DNA of 64,000 bases from Mycobacterium uberis (lineage in GTDB: Bacteria; Actinomycetota; Actinomycetes; Mycobacteriales; Mycobacteriaceae), in NCBI RefSeq assembly GCF_003408705.1, contig NZ_QAYL01000025.1, positions 1 through 64,000 of the forward strand, read 5' to 3'. The notes below the pieces were generated by a model. That model searched no databases. It was not told the origin of the DNA and saw nothing but the letters and a program-made list of their open reading frames with translations. Below are positions 26,210-36,291 of this stretch, piece by piece (position 1 is the first letter of the stretch; every line of letters begins with the position of its first letter). The position numbers were made by a program, and so were the translations under genes.

Positions 26210-28804
26210 GTGACCACGCAGACGCTGATCAGAATGGTGCTGGGCCTGAGCATGACCGCAGGCGTGCTGCTGTTCGCAGCACAACGCACCTTGTGGCTGT
26301 ACAAGCTAATCATGTCCGGCCAACCGACCGGCGGGCGTACCGACGAGCTAGGTACCCGCATCTGGACGCAAATCGCCGAGATCTTTGGACAACGACGGCT
26401 GTTGCGGTGGTCACTGCCAGGTATGGCGCACTTCTTCACCATGTGGGGATTCTTCATCTTACTCACGGTCTACCTCGAGGCCTACGGCACGCTGTTCCAG
26501 CCAAGTTTCCACATCCCGATCATCGGTCGCTGGGACGTGCTGGGCTTCCTGCAGGACTTCTTTGCGCTGGCCGTGCTGGTCGGCATCGTTACGTTCGCGA
26601 TCATCCGCATGCGCAACAAGCCGAAAGAATACGGCCGCAAGTCCCGCTTTTATGGCTCACACACCGGCGGTGCGTGGCTGATCCTGTTCATGATCTTCAA
26701 CGTCATCTGGACGTATGCCATTTTCCGCGGAGCATCGGTCAATGCGCTCGGCGACGAGTTCCCTTACGGCGACGGCGCTTTCTTTTCGCATGCCATGGCC
26801 ACACTGCTGCATCCATTGGGTCAGAGCGCCAACGAGATCATCGAGACCATTACGCTGATAATGCACATAGGCGTCATGCTGGCTTTCCTGTTGATCGTAC
26901 TGCACTCCAAGCACCTGCACATCTTCCTGGCGCCGATTAACGTCACATTTAAGCGACTATCCGACGGACTAGGCCCGCTGCTGCCAATGGAATCAGACGG
27001 CAAGCCGATTAACTTCGAAAATCCTAGCGAAGACGCGGTTTTTGGTCGCGGCAAGATCGAGGATTTCACCTGGAAGGCCATGCTCGACTTCGCCACCTGC
27101 ACTGAGTGTGGACGCTGCCAGTCGCAGTGTCCGGCCTGGAATACCGGCAAACCCCTGTCGCCCAAGCTCGTAATCATGGACCTGCGCGACCACTGGATGG
27201 CCAAGGCGCCCTACATCCTGGGAGAGAAAACGGCAGAGAAGCTACAGGATCCCGATCTAAAGACCACCACGCAGGAAGGCCGCCATGTGCCGGAATCCGG
27301 GTTCGGCCGGGTGCCCGGAAACGGACCCGAGCAGGCGGTCCGCCCGTTGGTCGGCACCACCGAACAGAGCGGAGTCATCGATCCCGATGTGCTGTGGTCC
27401 TGTGTCACTTGTGGCGCCTGCGTGGAGCAGTGCCCGGTTGATATTGAGCACGTCGACCACATTGTCGATATGCGCCGCTACCAGGTGATGATGGAATCGA
27501 AGTTTCCCTCCGAACTGTCCACCTTGTTCAAGAACCTGGAAACCAAGGGCAACCCATGGGGGCAGAACGCCGGCAATCGAACCGACTGGATCGATGAGGT
27601 CGACTTCGACGTCCCGGTCTACGGGGAAGACATAAACAGCTTCGACGATTACGAATACCTGTTCTGGGTCGGCTGTGCTGGCGCCTACGACGACAGAGCC
27701 AAGAAAACCACCAAAGCCGTCGCCGAATTACTCGCCATCGCCGGAGTAAAGTACTTGGTGCTAGGCATGGGCGAAACGTGCAACGGCGACTCGGCGCGCC
27801 GCTCAGGTAACGAATTCCTGTTCCAACAGTTGGCCACCCAGGCTGTCGAAACCCTGAACGGACTTTTCGAGGGTGTGGAGACCGTCGACCGCAAGATCGT
27901 CGTCACCTGCCCGCACTGCTTCAACACCATTGGCAAGGAATACCGACAGCTAGGCGCCAACTACATCGTGCTGCACCACACCCAGCTGCTTAATCGGCTA
28001 GTGCGCGACAAAAAGCTGGTCCCGGTCACATCTGTGTCTAAAGATATCACCTATCACGACCCGTGCTATCTGGGCCGGCACAACAAGGTGTATGAAGCGC
28101 CGCGAGAGCTGATCGGGGCGGCGGGAGCCAACCTCACTGAGATGCCTCGGCACGCTGAGCGCAGCTTTTGCTGCGGCGCGGGAGGTGCCCGCATGTGGAT
28201 GGAAGAACACATCGGCAAGCGAATCAACCACGAACGCGTCGACGAGGCGTTGGCAACCAACACGGCCACGATCGCCACCGGCTGCCCGTTCTGCCGGGTG
28301 ATGGTCACCGACGGTGTCAACGACCGACAAGAAGAGGCCGGGTGTAGCGGCATCGAGGTACTTGATGTAGCCCAGGTGCTGCTCGGCTCACTCGATTACG
28401 ACAAGATGAAACTGCCGCCGAAAGGCACGGCCGCAGCAGAGGCCGCCAAGACTGCTCCCAAGGCTGGCGCGCCTGCCCTGACCACACCCGCCAAAGAGCC
28501 CACTGAGGCACCCGCTGAGATGCCCGCGCCGGAGAAAGTCACCCAGGCCGCGGCACCAGTGGCACTTGCCAAGGGACTCGGTATCGTCGCCGGCGCCAAG
28601 CGACCCGGCACCAAAAAGACAGCGCCGACAATCAAAACAGCTAAGGAACCCACTCACCCCGCCGTGCAGCAACCTGAAGCCAAGGCGGAGCTGGAGTCGA
28701 AACCCGAACCGTCCACGCAGTCTGACGGCGACGCGACACCGCCGACAGCTCCTGTTAAAGGGCTAGGAATCGCGCGCGGGACCCGTCCACCGGGCAAGCA
28801 CTGA
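26210..28804 (+). CDS. Membrane iron-sulfur heterodisulfide-reductase-like protein (Rv0338c-like)
   Basis: Large redox protein (864 residues) retained in decayed mycobacteria. The N-terminal third has several transmembrane helices ('LLFAAQRTLWLYKLI', 'FFTMWGFFILLTVYLEAYG', 'WLILFMIFNVIWTYAIF', 'IGVMLAFLLIVLHSKHLHIF'), a NarI-like fold. Then come two [4Fe-4S] motifs (CTECGRCQSQCP about residue 300, CVTCGACVEQCP about 398) and two cysteine-rich CCG domains as in HdrB/GlpC (GCAGAYD, CPHCF; DPCYLGRH, CCGAGG, CPFC). An Ala/Pro/Lys-rich tail carries the motif KGLGI-x2-G-x3-PG twice (about residues 780 and 850). The GTG at 26210 follows GGGAGAAG. Electron donor and acceptor are unknown. Mtb Rv0338c is reported essential. 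Confidence 0.92.
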   Translation: MTTQTLIRMVLGLSMTAGVLLFAAQRTLWLYKLIMSGQPTGGRTDELGTRIWTQIAEIFGQRRLLRWSLPGMAHFFTMWGFFILLTVYLEAYGTLFQPSFHIPIIGRWDVLGFLQDFFALAVLVGIVTFAIIRMRNKPKEYGRKSRFYGSHTGGAWLILFMIFNVIWTYAIFRGASVNALGDEFPYGDGAFFSHAMATLLHPLGQSANEIIETITLIMHIGVMLAFLLIVLHSKHLHIFLAPINVTFKRLSDGLGPLLPMESDGKPINFENPSEDAVFGRGKIEDFTWKAMLDFATCTECGRCQSQCPAWNTGKPLSPKLVIMDLRDHWMAKAPYILGEKTAEKLQDPDLKTTTQEGRHVPESGFGRVPGNGPEQAVRPLVGTTEQSGVIDPDVLWSCVTCGACVEQCPVDIEHVDHIVDMRRYQVMMESKFPSELSTLFKNLETKGNPWGQNAGNRTDWIDEVDFDVPVYGEDINSFDDYEYLFWVGCAGAYDDRAKKTTKAVAELLAIAGVKYLVLGMGETCNGDSARRSGNEFLFQQLATQAVETLNGLFEGVETVDRKIVVTCPHCFNTIGKEYRQLGANYIVLHHTQLLNRLVRDKKLVPVTSVSKDITYHDPCYLGRHNKVYEAPRELIGAAGANLTEMPRHAERSFCCGAGGARMWMEEHIGKRINHERVDEALATNTATIATGCPFCRVMVTDGVNDRQEEAGCSGIEVLDVAQVLLGSLDYDKMKLPPKGTAAAEAAKTAPKAGAPALTTPAKEPTEAPAEMPAPEKVTQAAAPVALAKGLGIVAGAKRPGTKKTAPTIKTAKEPTHPAVQQPEAKAELESKPEPSTQSDGDATPPTAPVKGLGIARGTRPPGKH

Positions 28805-29440
28805 CAACCGATTTGATCGGTATCAGGACGACAGTCAGTCGGACATGTGGCGGGCGATCCTCAGGAGGCCAAGCCGAGGAACACCATGAACAACCGTTCG
28901 CTGTCTGCCATGCACGTGACGAACACGCGACCGACCCGCGCTCCGAGGTTTGAGTGGCGAACTGTCGTGACCTTGTCGACCACAGCGAAGCTGAGCTCGG
29001 TGATACCGGTTATCGTCGGGGCCTCGATTCGCGCTATTGCCACGCCAGCCACCGCTGTCGTTGTCAGTGGTATGACGACGACCAATTCCGTTGCGGGAGA
29101 ATCGGTCTTCCTGAACAACAATCGCCGGACAAAGCTTAGCGCCGCATAGGCACTCCGAGATGGTCCACAACTCGCCACAGTTCACTCGTCGTAATCCAGT
29201 GGGGCCAGACCGTCAGAGATTGCCTCAACAAAGTCCATGTCATCGCTGTGCTGGTCGACTCAATGCTTCCCGGTGTTTTTCTGCGGCGAACCGTTACGAC
29301 CGAACGTTAGGTACCCACATTTGGGCTGGGCAGTATCCGCACTCGGGCATGCATACCGCCCATATTGCATGCAAAGGCTCCAACTTGCGCCAGACACCTA
29401 TCAGCAAATTTCGTTAGACAACGATGGCACCATAAGTGAC
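28805..29440. other. Long intergenic region, one uncertain 105-codon frame
   Basis: A minus-strand frame at 28,861-29,178 ('TGITELSFAVVDKVTTVRH', 'MADSERLFMVFLGLAS') looks more protein-like than chance but I cannot assign it. The frame of the aminotransferase stays open upstream to 29,237 but shows no similarity there, so I do not extend that gene. Confidence 0.35.
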
Positions 29441-30703
29441 ATGACTACTCGCCAGCTGCCCGTACACACCCCTGACCGCCAACTGCAGCGGACCTTCACG
29501 CAGTCGTCCAAACTCCAAGACGTCCTCTACGAAATCCGCGGCCCGGTCCACCAGCATGCCGCGCGGTTAGAAGCCGAAGGCCACCGCATCCTCAAACTCA
29601 ATATCGGCAACCCGGCGTCGTTCGGGTTCGAGGCGCCCGACGTAATTGTGCGCGACATGATCCAGGCATTGCCGTACGCACAGGGGTACTCCGACTCCAA
29701 AGGCATCCTGCCCGCACGTCGTGCGGTGGTTACCCGCTACGAGCTGATCGACGGATTCCCCCAATTCGATGTCGATGACGTCTATCTCGGCAACGGCGTC
29801 TCCGAGCTGATTACGATGACACTGCAAGCCCTGTTAGACAATGGCGATCAGGTGCTGATCCCCTCACCGGACTACCCACTATGGACGGCGTCGACTTCGC
29901 TGGCCGGTGGTACACCTGTGCATTACCTCTGTGACGAAACCCAAGGCTGGCAGCCAGATATAGCCGACGTGGAATCGAAGATTACCGAACACACCAAAGC
30001 GCTGGTTGTGATCAACCCTAACAACCCGACCGGTGCCGTCTACAGCAACGAAATCCTTACCCAAATAGTCGATTTAGCGCGTAAACATCGGCTGCTGCTG
30101 CTTGCCGACGAGATCTATGACAAGATCCTTTACGACGACGCCAAACACACCAGTGTGGCCTCAATTGCTTCTGATCTGCTGTGCCTGACCTTCAACGGTC
30201 TGTCGAAAGCCTACCGCGTAGCCGGGTACCGGGCTGGTTGGCTGGCGATCACCGGGACCAAGGACCACGCCAGCAGTTTCATCGAGGGGATAAACCTGCT
30301 GGCTAACATGCGGTTGTGTCCTAACGTTCCTGCACAGCATGCGATCCAGGTAGCCCTTGGCGGCAACCAGAGCATCGAAGATTTGGTGCTTCCGGGCGGT
30401 CGGCTGCTTGAGCAGCGCGACACCGCCTGGACCAGACTGAACGAGATCCCAGGGGTATCATGCGTAAAACCCGCCGGTGCACTATACGTCTTTCCTAGGC
30501 TAGACCCGAAAGTCTATGACGTCGTCGATGACGAAAAACTGGTCCTCGATCTGCTACTGCAGGAAAAGATCCTGGTTACCCAGGGCAGCGGATTCAATTG
30601 GCCGGCAACAGATCATCTGCGCTTGGTGACGCTGCCATGGTCTCGCGATCTCGCGGCTGCGATCGACCGTCTCGGCAACTTCCTAGTCAGCTATCGGCAG
30701 TAA
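29441..30703 (+). CDS. aspC: PLP-dependent alanine/aspartate aminotransferase (Rv0337c-like)
   Basis: Class I aminotransferase of about 420 residues, probably interconverting alanine/pyruvate or aspartate/oxaloacetate with 2-oxoglutarate. Fold-type I landmarks: 'LYEIRGPVHQHAARLEAEGH' (AlaA-type N-terminus), 'ILKLNIGNP', YAQGYSDSKGI, 'GNGVSELITMTLQALLDNGD', 'VINPNNPTGAVY', LLLADEIYDKILY and the PLP lysine in FNGLSKAYRVAGYRAGW. I chose the ATG at 29441. In Mtb the protein starts about nine codons earlier (MDNDGTI). Here that position reads TTA, which cannot start translation, so a shorter N-terminus is implied. It follows the Rv0338c-like gene as in Mtb. Confidence 0.93.
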   Translation: MTTRQLPVHTPDRQLQRTFTQSSKLQDVLYEIRGPVHQHAARLEAEGHRILKLNIGNPASFGFEAPDVIVRDMIQALPYAQGYSDSKGILPARRAVVTRYELIDGFPQFDVDDVYLGNGVSELITMTLQALLDNGDQVLIPSPDYPLWTASTSLAGGTPVHYLCDETQGWQPDIADVESKITEHTKALVVINPNNPTGAVYSNEILTQIVDLARKHRLLLLADEIYDKILYDDAKHTSVASIASDLLCLTFNGLSKAYRVAGYRAGWLAITGTKDHASSFIEGINLLANMRLCPNVPAQHAIQVALGGNQSIEDLVLPGGRLLEQRDTAWTRLNEIPGVSCVKPAGALYVFPRLDPKVYDVVDDEKLVLDLLLQEKILVTQGSGFNWPATDHLRLVTLPWSRDLAAAIDRLGNFLVSYRQ

Positions 30704-30794
30704 GCGGCCCCTCCACTCGTCAACCGAGTGGCGTAACCCGAAAGTTCGCTGCTACTTCCGTTGACCACAGCGGCATTGGCTAGGCTGGCCGAAA

Positions 30795-31661
30795 TCAATG
30801 TTTTTCCAACAGCTCTGACAGATAACGGCCATACCCTGACTTAGCCAGTCTGTGAATGCGTATCGCTAGCTGCTCGTCGTCGATCCAGCCCATCCGCCAC
30901 GCCACTTCCTCAGGAATACCGATCCTCAAGCCCTGCCGACGTTCCAACGTACGGACGAAGTCGCTGGCGTCCAGCAGTGAGTCGAAAGTCCCCGTGTCAA
31001 GCCATGCCGTCCCACGAGCCAGCACCTCGACCACTAACCGACCCTGGTTGAGATAGGTCTGATTGACCTCAGTGATCTCATACTCACCCCGCTTCGATTT
31101 GGTTAATCCTCTGGCAATCTCGATCACGTCGTTGTCATAGAAATATAAGCCAGGCACTGCGTATTGAGATTTCGGGGTGGCAGGTTTCTCCTCTAACGAG
31201 AGCGCTACGCCGTTAGAGCCAAACTCAACGACACCATAAGAAGATGGATTTGCCACCCAGTAGGCGAAAATAGCTCCACCGCTGACGGATTGGAATCTTT
31301 TCAGACTGATACCCAGCCCTGGTCCGTAGAAAATGTTGTCCCCCAATATCAATGCCACTGTGTCGGCTCCGATGTGATTAGCACCAATGACGAATGCTTG
31401 TGCCAGACCTTCGGGGGGATCTTGTGTCACGTAGCTGACATTGATGCCAAATTGCATACCGTCACCTAAGAGGCGTTGAAACCCTGGCGCGTCGTGAGCG
31501 GTAGTGATCACCAAGATGTCACGGATGCCGGCCATCATCAGCGTGGACAACGGATAGTAGATCATCGGTTTGTCGTAAACCGGCAGCAACTGCTTGCTGA
31601 TGCCCATCGTGATTGGGTACAGTCGGGTACCCGAGCCGCCGGCCAAGATAATCCCCCGCAT
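30795..31661 (-). CDS. rmlA: Glucose-1-phosphate thymidylyltransferase
   Basis: RmlA makes dTDP-glucose from dTTP and glucose-1-phosphate, the first step to dTDP-rhamnose for the arabinogalactan linker of the cell wall. The nucleotidyltransferase signature [11 protein letters not shown] is at the N-terminus, followed by [18 protein letters not shown], '[14 protein letters not shown]', the metal-binding region '[19 protein letters not shown]' and '[20 protein letters not shown]'. 288 residues, the length of Mtb RmlA (Rv0334). The ATG at 31661 has GGAGCC eight bases upstream. An essential cell-wall gene, which explains its survival. Confidence 0.97.
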   Translation of the reverse strand: MRGIILAGGSGTRLYPITMGISKQLLPVYDKPMIYYPLSTLMMAGIRDILVITTAHDAPGFQRLLGDGMQFGINVSYVTQDPPEGLAQAFVIGANHIGADTVALILGDNIFYGPGLGISLKRFQSVSGGAIFAYWVANPSSYGVVEFGSNGVALSLEEKPATPKSQYAVPGLYFYDNDVIEIARGLTKSKRGEYEITEVNQTYLNQGRLVVEVLARGTAWLDTGTFDSLLDASDFVRTLERRQGLRIGIPEEVAWRMGWIDDEQLAIRIHRLAKSGYGRYLSELLEKH

Positions 31662-31689
31662 GAGTGGCTCCTAACGCTTCTATCGACCG

Positions 31690-32060
31690 CTAATTGACGA
31701 AGTCAACTTCGGTGGGATCGGTGGCTGCTAGTGCTGATGCCAAGTCCTTGCACCGGAACACCGACGTCATATGATCGTGGACGACCCGAAAGGCCAATGC
31801 AGCGGTTGTGACAGCAGTTGAGTCTACCCGGACCGCTGATTTTCCGTTCGACGACGCCATGGCCTACGTTAGATCCGCACCAGCTCCGCTGTAGTCTTGA
31901 CGGACTTAGCCCATCGGCGCAGCGCCGAATGGCTCTGGGCGGTTCCGTGTGAGTCACTGATGTTAATGTCCCCACTAAACAAAGCTACCAGGGTCTCAAA
32001 GTCCACGGATTTGAGAGCGTGGTGCCACGTCAAAACGACAGCGATCTCCGATGTGGTCAT
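31690..32060 (-). pseudogene. NTF2/SnoaL-like protein pseudogene (Rv0333-like)
   Basis: 'MTTSEIAVVLTWHHALKSVD', FETLVALFSGDINISDSHG and 'SHSALRRWAKSVKTTAELV' form the first half of a small SnoaL-like protein. A frameshift at about 31,870 separates it from 'VVERKISGPG', and another from a C-terminal 'LASALAATDPTEVD'-like remnant near 31,720. It lies beside rmlA, as Rv0333 does in Mtb. Confidence 0.78.
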
Positions 32061-32089
32061 GGTCCGCAAATTTCCGCGTAAATGTAGCA

Positions 32090-32900
32090 TCCGACATCGT
32101 CGGCCGTGGCTAAAGCGGCATACAGTTCACCCAGTTTTGTCACATGCCTTTGTCATTATACATTTCGACAACCGATAGCAGCAAAACGACATTCGACGCA
32201 CCATGGCCAGCAGCAGCCCGGTAGCGCCACCACGTAACACCGCGATGCCCTTGCCGTACTGGTGTGATCGGACTAATCCTGACTTCAGCAACTTTGATCG
32301 TCCATTCGCCGGCTTCACCCAGCCCGGGATCGGTAGCATGTAAGTGCAAGACGTTGCCTACCTCGAGCAACAGTGTCGTCCATTGTTCCCAACCCGAATC
32401 ACCATACACTCAAATCATTCGGTGATCCCGTCTGCCACTACATCAGGTGGGAGGGTAAAGCCGCCCCTGACCGTGAGAGCAGCGTCGGCCCGGTGCACTC
32501 CGACCTCAGGTAGCCCGGGCAGGCGCCGCCTAGGAATGTCCATACCGGTGTGTCTACACCAGATTGCTCGAAGGCTTTGACCAGTCATTGTGCGCCACCA
32601 TGCAGCCAAGAGACGGCGTCAGCGAGATACGATGGCAGCTTGCCACCTTCTACGCTGCGGGGATCGAGTAAGTGGTCGAGTAGCTCCCTGACGATCTGTG
32701 CAGCCCAGCGGTCACCGTGGCCAATGTGGCGGGCCAGTTGCTTAAGGCTCCAACCCAGGCCGCGTCAGCACCAGGCTGGACTCGCCGATACCACGGATAA
32801 GGCCCGAAAAGGCGCGGTTCTGCTCGAGGAATGCGGCATCGTCGTCCATCTCACCAAACTATTCGGCAGTTACAATCGACTGGCAGCCGTGACTGACCAC
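32090..32900 (-). pseudogene. MDMPI-like (mycothiol-dependent isomerase family) pseudogene (Rv0332-like)
   Basis: The minus strand shows, in shifting frames, HIGHGDRWAAQIVRELLDH, 'YLADAVSWLHGGAQ', 'VKAFEQSGVDTPVWTFLG', ECTGPTLL (a decayed MAHETAVHRADAAL region), 'TLPPDVVADGITE' and LLLEVGNVLHLHATDPG. These are the N-terminal DinB-like and C-terminal domains of the mycothiol maleylpyruvate isomerase family. Stops and frameshifts throughout. It sits next to the Rv0333-like relic, as in Mtb. Confidence 0.75.
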
Positions 32901-33022
32901 TGAAATTACCCGGTGTATCACCGGACAGCATGTTTTGTGAGTTTCGGTGTGGTCTACGGTGCGTGTGGTATCCAAAGTGAACCAGACCAGAGGATGAAGC
33001 TGAAATGTCTGTGTGATCGTTG

Positions 33023-33495
33023 ATGAGCGGTGCGCACTGTCCCATTATCGTCGTCGCAGTGTTGAGCGTCATGCTGCTAAGCGCTAATCCGGCAAGCGCT
33101 GCTGATCCGATCCAGTTGAAGAAGAGCCAATTGGGCAATTGGTGCCTGAACAGCCCAAATTTAGAGCGCCGTAATAATGATCAAAACCTGCAATAGGACA
33201 AAGCCCCAGCTCTGGGTTTTCAACTCTGACAGTCAACTCGTCAGGTCGAGAGTGCGACTTTCCCCGTTAGTACATGAGCATCAAGGGCCTAGCGGATACC
33301 ACAGCAGTGATTCTCTCAACCTGTCAAACCAATGCGCTGAACACACGTTGGAATGCCTAGGCCAGCGGCCAGGTCACGAGTCCCCTCAGTCCCTACCTCA
33401 ACATCAATGGCAGCGTAACGAATCCTGGGCACTTCGGTGATTGCTTACCGCTGTGTTGCCAATGTAGCCGACGAGCAGCGGGACAGTGTTCCGTG
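33023..33495 (+). pseudogene. Secreted ricin-type beta-trefoil lectin pseudogene (Rv1419/sMTL-13-like)
   Basis: The ATG at 33023 starts a good signal peptide ('VVAVLSVMLLSANPASA') and then ADPIQLKKSQLGNWCLNSPN. After frame changes come 'CNRTKPQLWVFNSDSQL' (a QxW lectin repeat), QVESATFP, 'GLADTTAVILSTCQTNALN' with 'LNTRWNA', 'LSPYLNINGSVTNPG' and the terminal DEQRDSVP before the stop at 33495. Both ends resemble Mtb Rv1419, a small secreted lectin (ADGPVQLKS ... QQWDSVP). A stop after 57 codons and at least two frameshifts make it non-functional. Confidence 0.72.
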
Positions 33496-34400
33496 ACCCG
33501 CCTGGGCAAACGAACCCTCAATTCCGGAAGCGCGTCATAGAACGCAACTATAACCCCGCATTGCTAGAGCAAGCATGTGCCGCGCTTGAATGTCCGTCAA
33601 CTTGCCTGCTGCCAACTGATGACGTCCAGGTAATCACGGCCGTCGACGATCACCCGCGCCTGCACGTGCTCAGCTAAGTCAGCGGGGTTGTGGTTGGTAG
33701 AATCCAACCACTTGGTAAGCCCCACAATGGGCATCCGCTCCGCGAATCGTATCCAAGCGCATACGCTAGTAGAGTGACGTCAACACCGACGAATTCGCAC
33801 ACCGCAAAGACCGCATTAACGAACAAATCTTCACTGCCAGAAACACATTAGCAGATACCTTAACCAACTCTCTGGTCTGCGGGTCAGTCACCAAAAATGA
33901 CACACCCAAGCCCACCGGCCCAACTCAGCTGTGGTACCAACTGGGACCGTCGACTTACCAACGAATATCGATGAACTCGTCAGGCGAGGCACCAGCACAT
34001 CAATGCTAGTGTGAACATAGCACAAACCGACACCGTATTCACCCTACGTTCTCTTTTGTGTCACGCAAACCTTAAAGAAATACACACTGGCGAACCAGGC
34101 CTCGCCATCGTAGTCGGTGATGCACCGGAGGCGTCTCACAGCAAGATATTGTCAGTCAGCAACTTGCACAGACTGGACCCGCAGAACGGGATGTCACCAT
34201 CCAGCAGTGGGCTCATCAACTTTACCCGGCATCGATATTAACCTCCATCATACCGCACCCCAGGCCATCCCGACGGCGTAGGCAGCACCCCCATAGCCGG
34301 CCATCTGCACACTGTGCTACGCATACACCGTGTGTAGATGGCGGCCAATAAGCTAACTACATCGCGGCACTCATCGCCAGACATACAACAGACAAGCAGT
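33496..34400 (+). pseudogene. Unassigned decayed gene(s)
   Basis: Between 33,780 and 34,240 the plus strand contains protein-like blocks ('NEQIFTARNTLADTLTNSLV', 'GPTQLWYQLGPSTYQRI', NIAQTDTVFTLRSLL, 'EPGLAIVVGDAPEASHSKIL', 'SSGLINFTRHRY') separated by frame changes. They belong to one decayed protein that I cannot identify. The remainder shows nothing. Confidence 0.4.
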
Positions 34401-34599
34401 TTACCAGATTGCAGAACAAGAATATCAAGAGCACCAAACCCACCGTAACCCCCGCCCACGACCACCAGTCAGGAACCCACCGTGACCCGGTACTATCAGG
34501 GAACCGAGGATCGGTAGTAATGCCAGTGTAGAAACTGGCCAAGGATAGGCTCCATCGATACCAGAGCCGAAACAGTCTGCTGGGGCGGGAGAGGCCGGT

Positions 34600-35600
34600 G
34601 CTGGTTACCGGGTAAGAATCGCTAGCTGCTGGCAAGGGTCGAGCCGCACGCCGACCGTCGGTCGAATGCTAATCGCAAGTGAAACGACCAGCGCCGTTAC
34701 ACCAACGATGAAGACCGTCACCAAAGCGCTACCAAACAACGTCAACGACCTCCACTCGCCGCGATTTACTCTGTGGATCGAAACGGCCAGTTCACTAGTG
34801 TAAGCATCGACCAACTCGTCGGAGATAGCACTGTCGGAGCGAGCACTTTCACTAGCATTCATGCCAACGGAGACGTCGAAATAGTCCGAGGACGAATACA
34901 CCCGGTTTTATGCCGCCTAAAGCCTAGATCCTGCATGTAGGCCTGAGTCGCGGTGTACAATCCAAAAAACGATGCCTGCACCGATGCCCCGCACGAACAC
35001 CGCATCAGGATACAACGACAAGCATCGTATCCAGACACGTCTCCAGCTCCTCCGCGCCAAAAACCATCGTAGCCAATTCGGCGACCGCCGAGTCATTGTA
35101 CTCAGGTAGGACGCGCCGTTGAACGTAGACGATAGACCCGTCAGTGGTATCGACAACCGCCGTGGTCACTGCATTTGGCGTAATCAACAACAATGCGGTG
35201 TGTGCATAATTGGTTTGATTGCCAACCGCATGCGTAAGTACAGCCGCAGTGAGAAACGTCGGCACCAGCATGGCGTTCCAAGCTCTTAGGTGACCAGCAC
35301 GTGGCACAGCACAGCCGCCGGCGACCTAATCGGTCCACGTCACCCCGATAGCAGACAGCTAAAGACCGACCTCGGCCATACCTCCACAGGTACCCAAATT
35401 GACAGAGATAACTTGATCGAGTGCGCTGGCAGTGTCGGAGCCATCAGTGACCTCGAACTCATCCTTTTCAACTGTGGTACCGTCCGCATTTCACCCTCGA
35501 CTAGGGCCATCTAGACCGAAACCAATGCCATCGACACCCCGAGCGCGCAATATCCAAGACCCTTCCAAAGATTTTGCCAGCCAGCCGTAGTCTGGGACCA
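34600..35600 (-). pseudogene. DUF7159-like membrane protein pseudogene
   Basis: Minus strand in several frames: 'DEFEVTDGSDTASALDQVIS' near 35,450, 'GVTWTD' near 35,340, 'MLVPTFLTAAVLTHAVGNQT' and 'YAHTALLLITPNAVTTAVVD' near 35,150-35,270, DGSIVYVQRRVLPEYNDSAV, and a late transmembrane block 'TVFIVGVTALVVSLAISIRP' near 34,650-34,720. This is the order of a mycobacterial membrane-protein family I remember as DUF7159 (actin-like-fold N-terminus, single membrane helix, proline-rich exterior). The family name is from memory. Confidence 0.65.
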
Positions 35601-35663
35601 GGAGGAGAAACCACACGCCAACACTAACGAGTGCCATGAAGGCTGTGCGGGGTCCGGCGCAAG

Positions 35664-36236
35664 CTAGATAGTTCTTATGAAATTCTCATAGCTTCGGGAG
35701 GGCGTCGGCCCTCGTTGACCCTGGTATTTCGACCCCACCCTTATACTGCCGTAGGGATGTTCCGCCGGACTGGTCAAGCGCAAAATGCACAGTTGACCGA
35801 TCTTCATGCCCGGCCAAAGGGTGATCGGCAGGTTAGCAACATTGGACAGTTCAAGCGTGATGTGCCCAGAGAAGCCGGGATCAATGAAGCCCGCGGTCGA
35901 GTGCGTCAACAGGCCCAGCCGGCCTAACGATGATTTGCCTTCCAACCGTCCCGCCAGAGCGTTGGGCAGAGTGAAGAACTCCAACGTGGAGCCAAGCACA
36001 AATTCACCTGGATGCAGCACAAACGGTTCCCCATCAACCGGTTCGACCAGACTTGTCAGCTCATCCTGTTGCCGCGCGGGGTCAATGTGGGTGTAGCGGG
36101 TGTTGTTGAACACGCGGAACATGCAGTCAAGGCGAACATCGATGCTGGACGGCTGCACCAGGACGTCATTGAATGGGTCAATGCCCAACCGGCCGGCGGT
36201 GATTTCAGCCCTGAGGTCACGATCAGAGAGCAACAC
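35664..36236 (-). CDS. dcd: dCTP deaminase / dUTPase
   Basis: 190-residue trimeric dUTPase-fold enzyme that converts dCTP toward dUMP, supplying dTMP synthesis and keeping uracil out of DNA. The Mtb enzyme (Rv0321) is bifunctional. Motifs: '[19 protein letters not shown]', '[18 protein letters not shown]', [21 protein letters not shown] (with the catalytic Glu-containing block), '[20 protein letters not shown]' and the C-terminal '[14 protein letters not shown]' arm that closes over the nucleotide. The ATG at 36236 gives exactly the usual length. The secreted-protein gene lies upstream on the same strand after 55 bases, as Rv0320 does in Mtb. Confidence 0.97.
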   Translation of the reverse strand: MLLSDRDLRAEITAGRLGIDPFNDVLVQPSSIDVRLDCMFRVFNNTRYTHIDPARQQDELTSLVEPVDGEPFVLHPGEFVLGSTLEFFTLPNALAGRLEGKSSLGRLGLLTHSTAGFIDPGFSGHITLELSNVANLPITLWPGMKIGQLCILRLTSPAEHPYGSIRVGSKYQGQRGPTPSRSYENFIRTI

Positions 36237-36291
36237 TCGATGAGCGTATCTGCCGCTGAGCGCGTCTGACTCGGGTCACCAGCTTCACGCC

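Noticed and set aside
29237..29440. Upstream extension of the aminotransferase frame
   Set aside because: The extra 68 residues are Cys/Trp/Tyr-rich with no similarity to the family. The known N-terminus of the family fits the ATG at 29441.
34357..34635. Minus-strand frame with a hydrophobic stretch, considered as an intact small membrane protein
   Set aside because: It lies at the decayed end of the DUF7159-like relic, has no ribosome binding site, and its hydrophobic run can arise from Val/Leu-rich antisense of plus-strand relic sequence.
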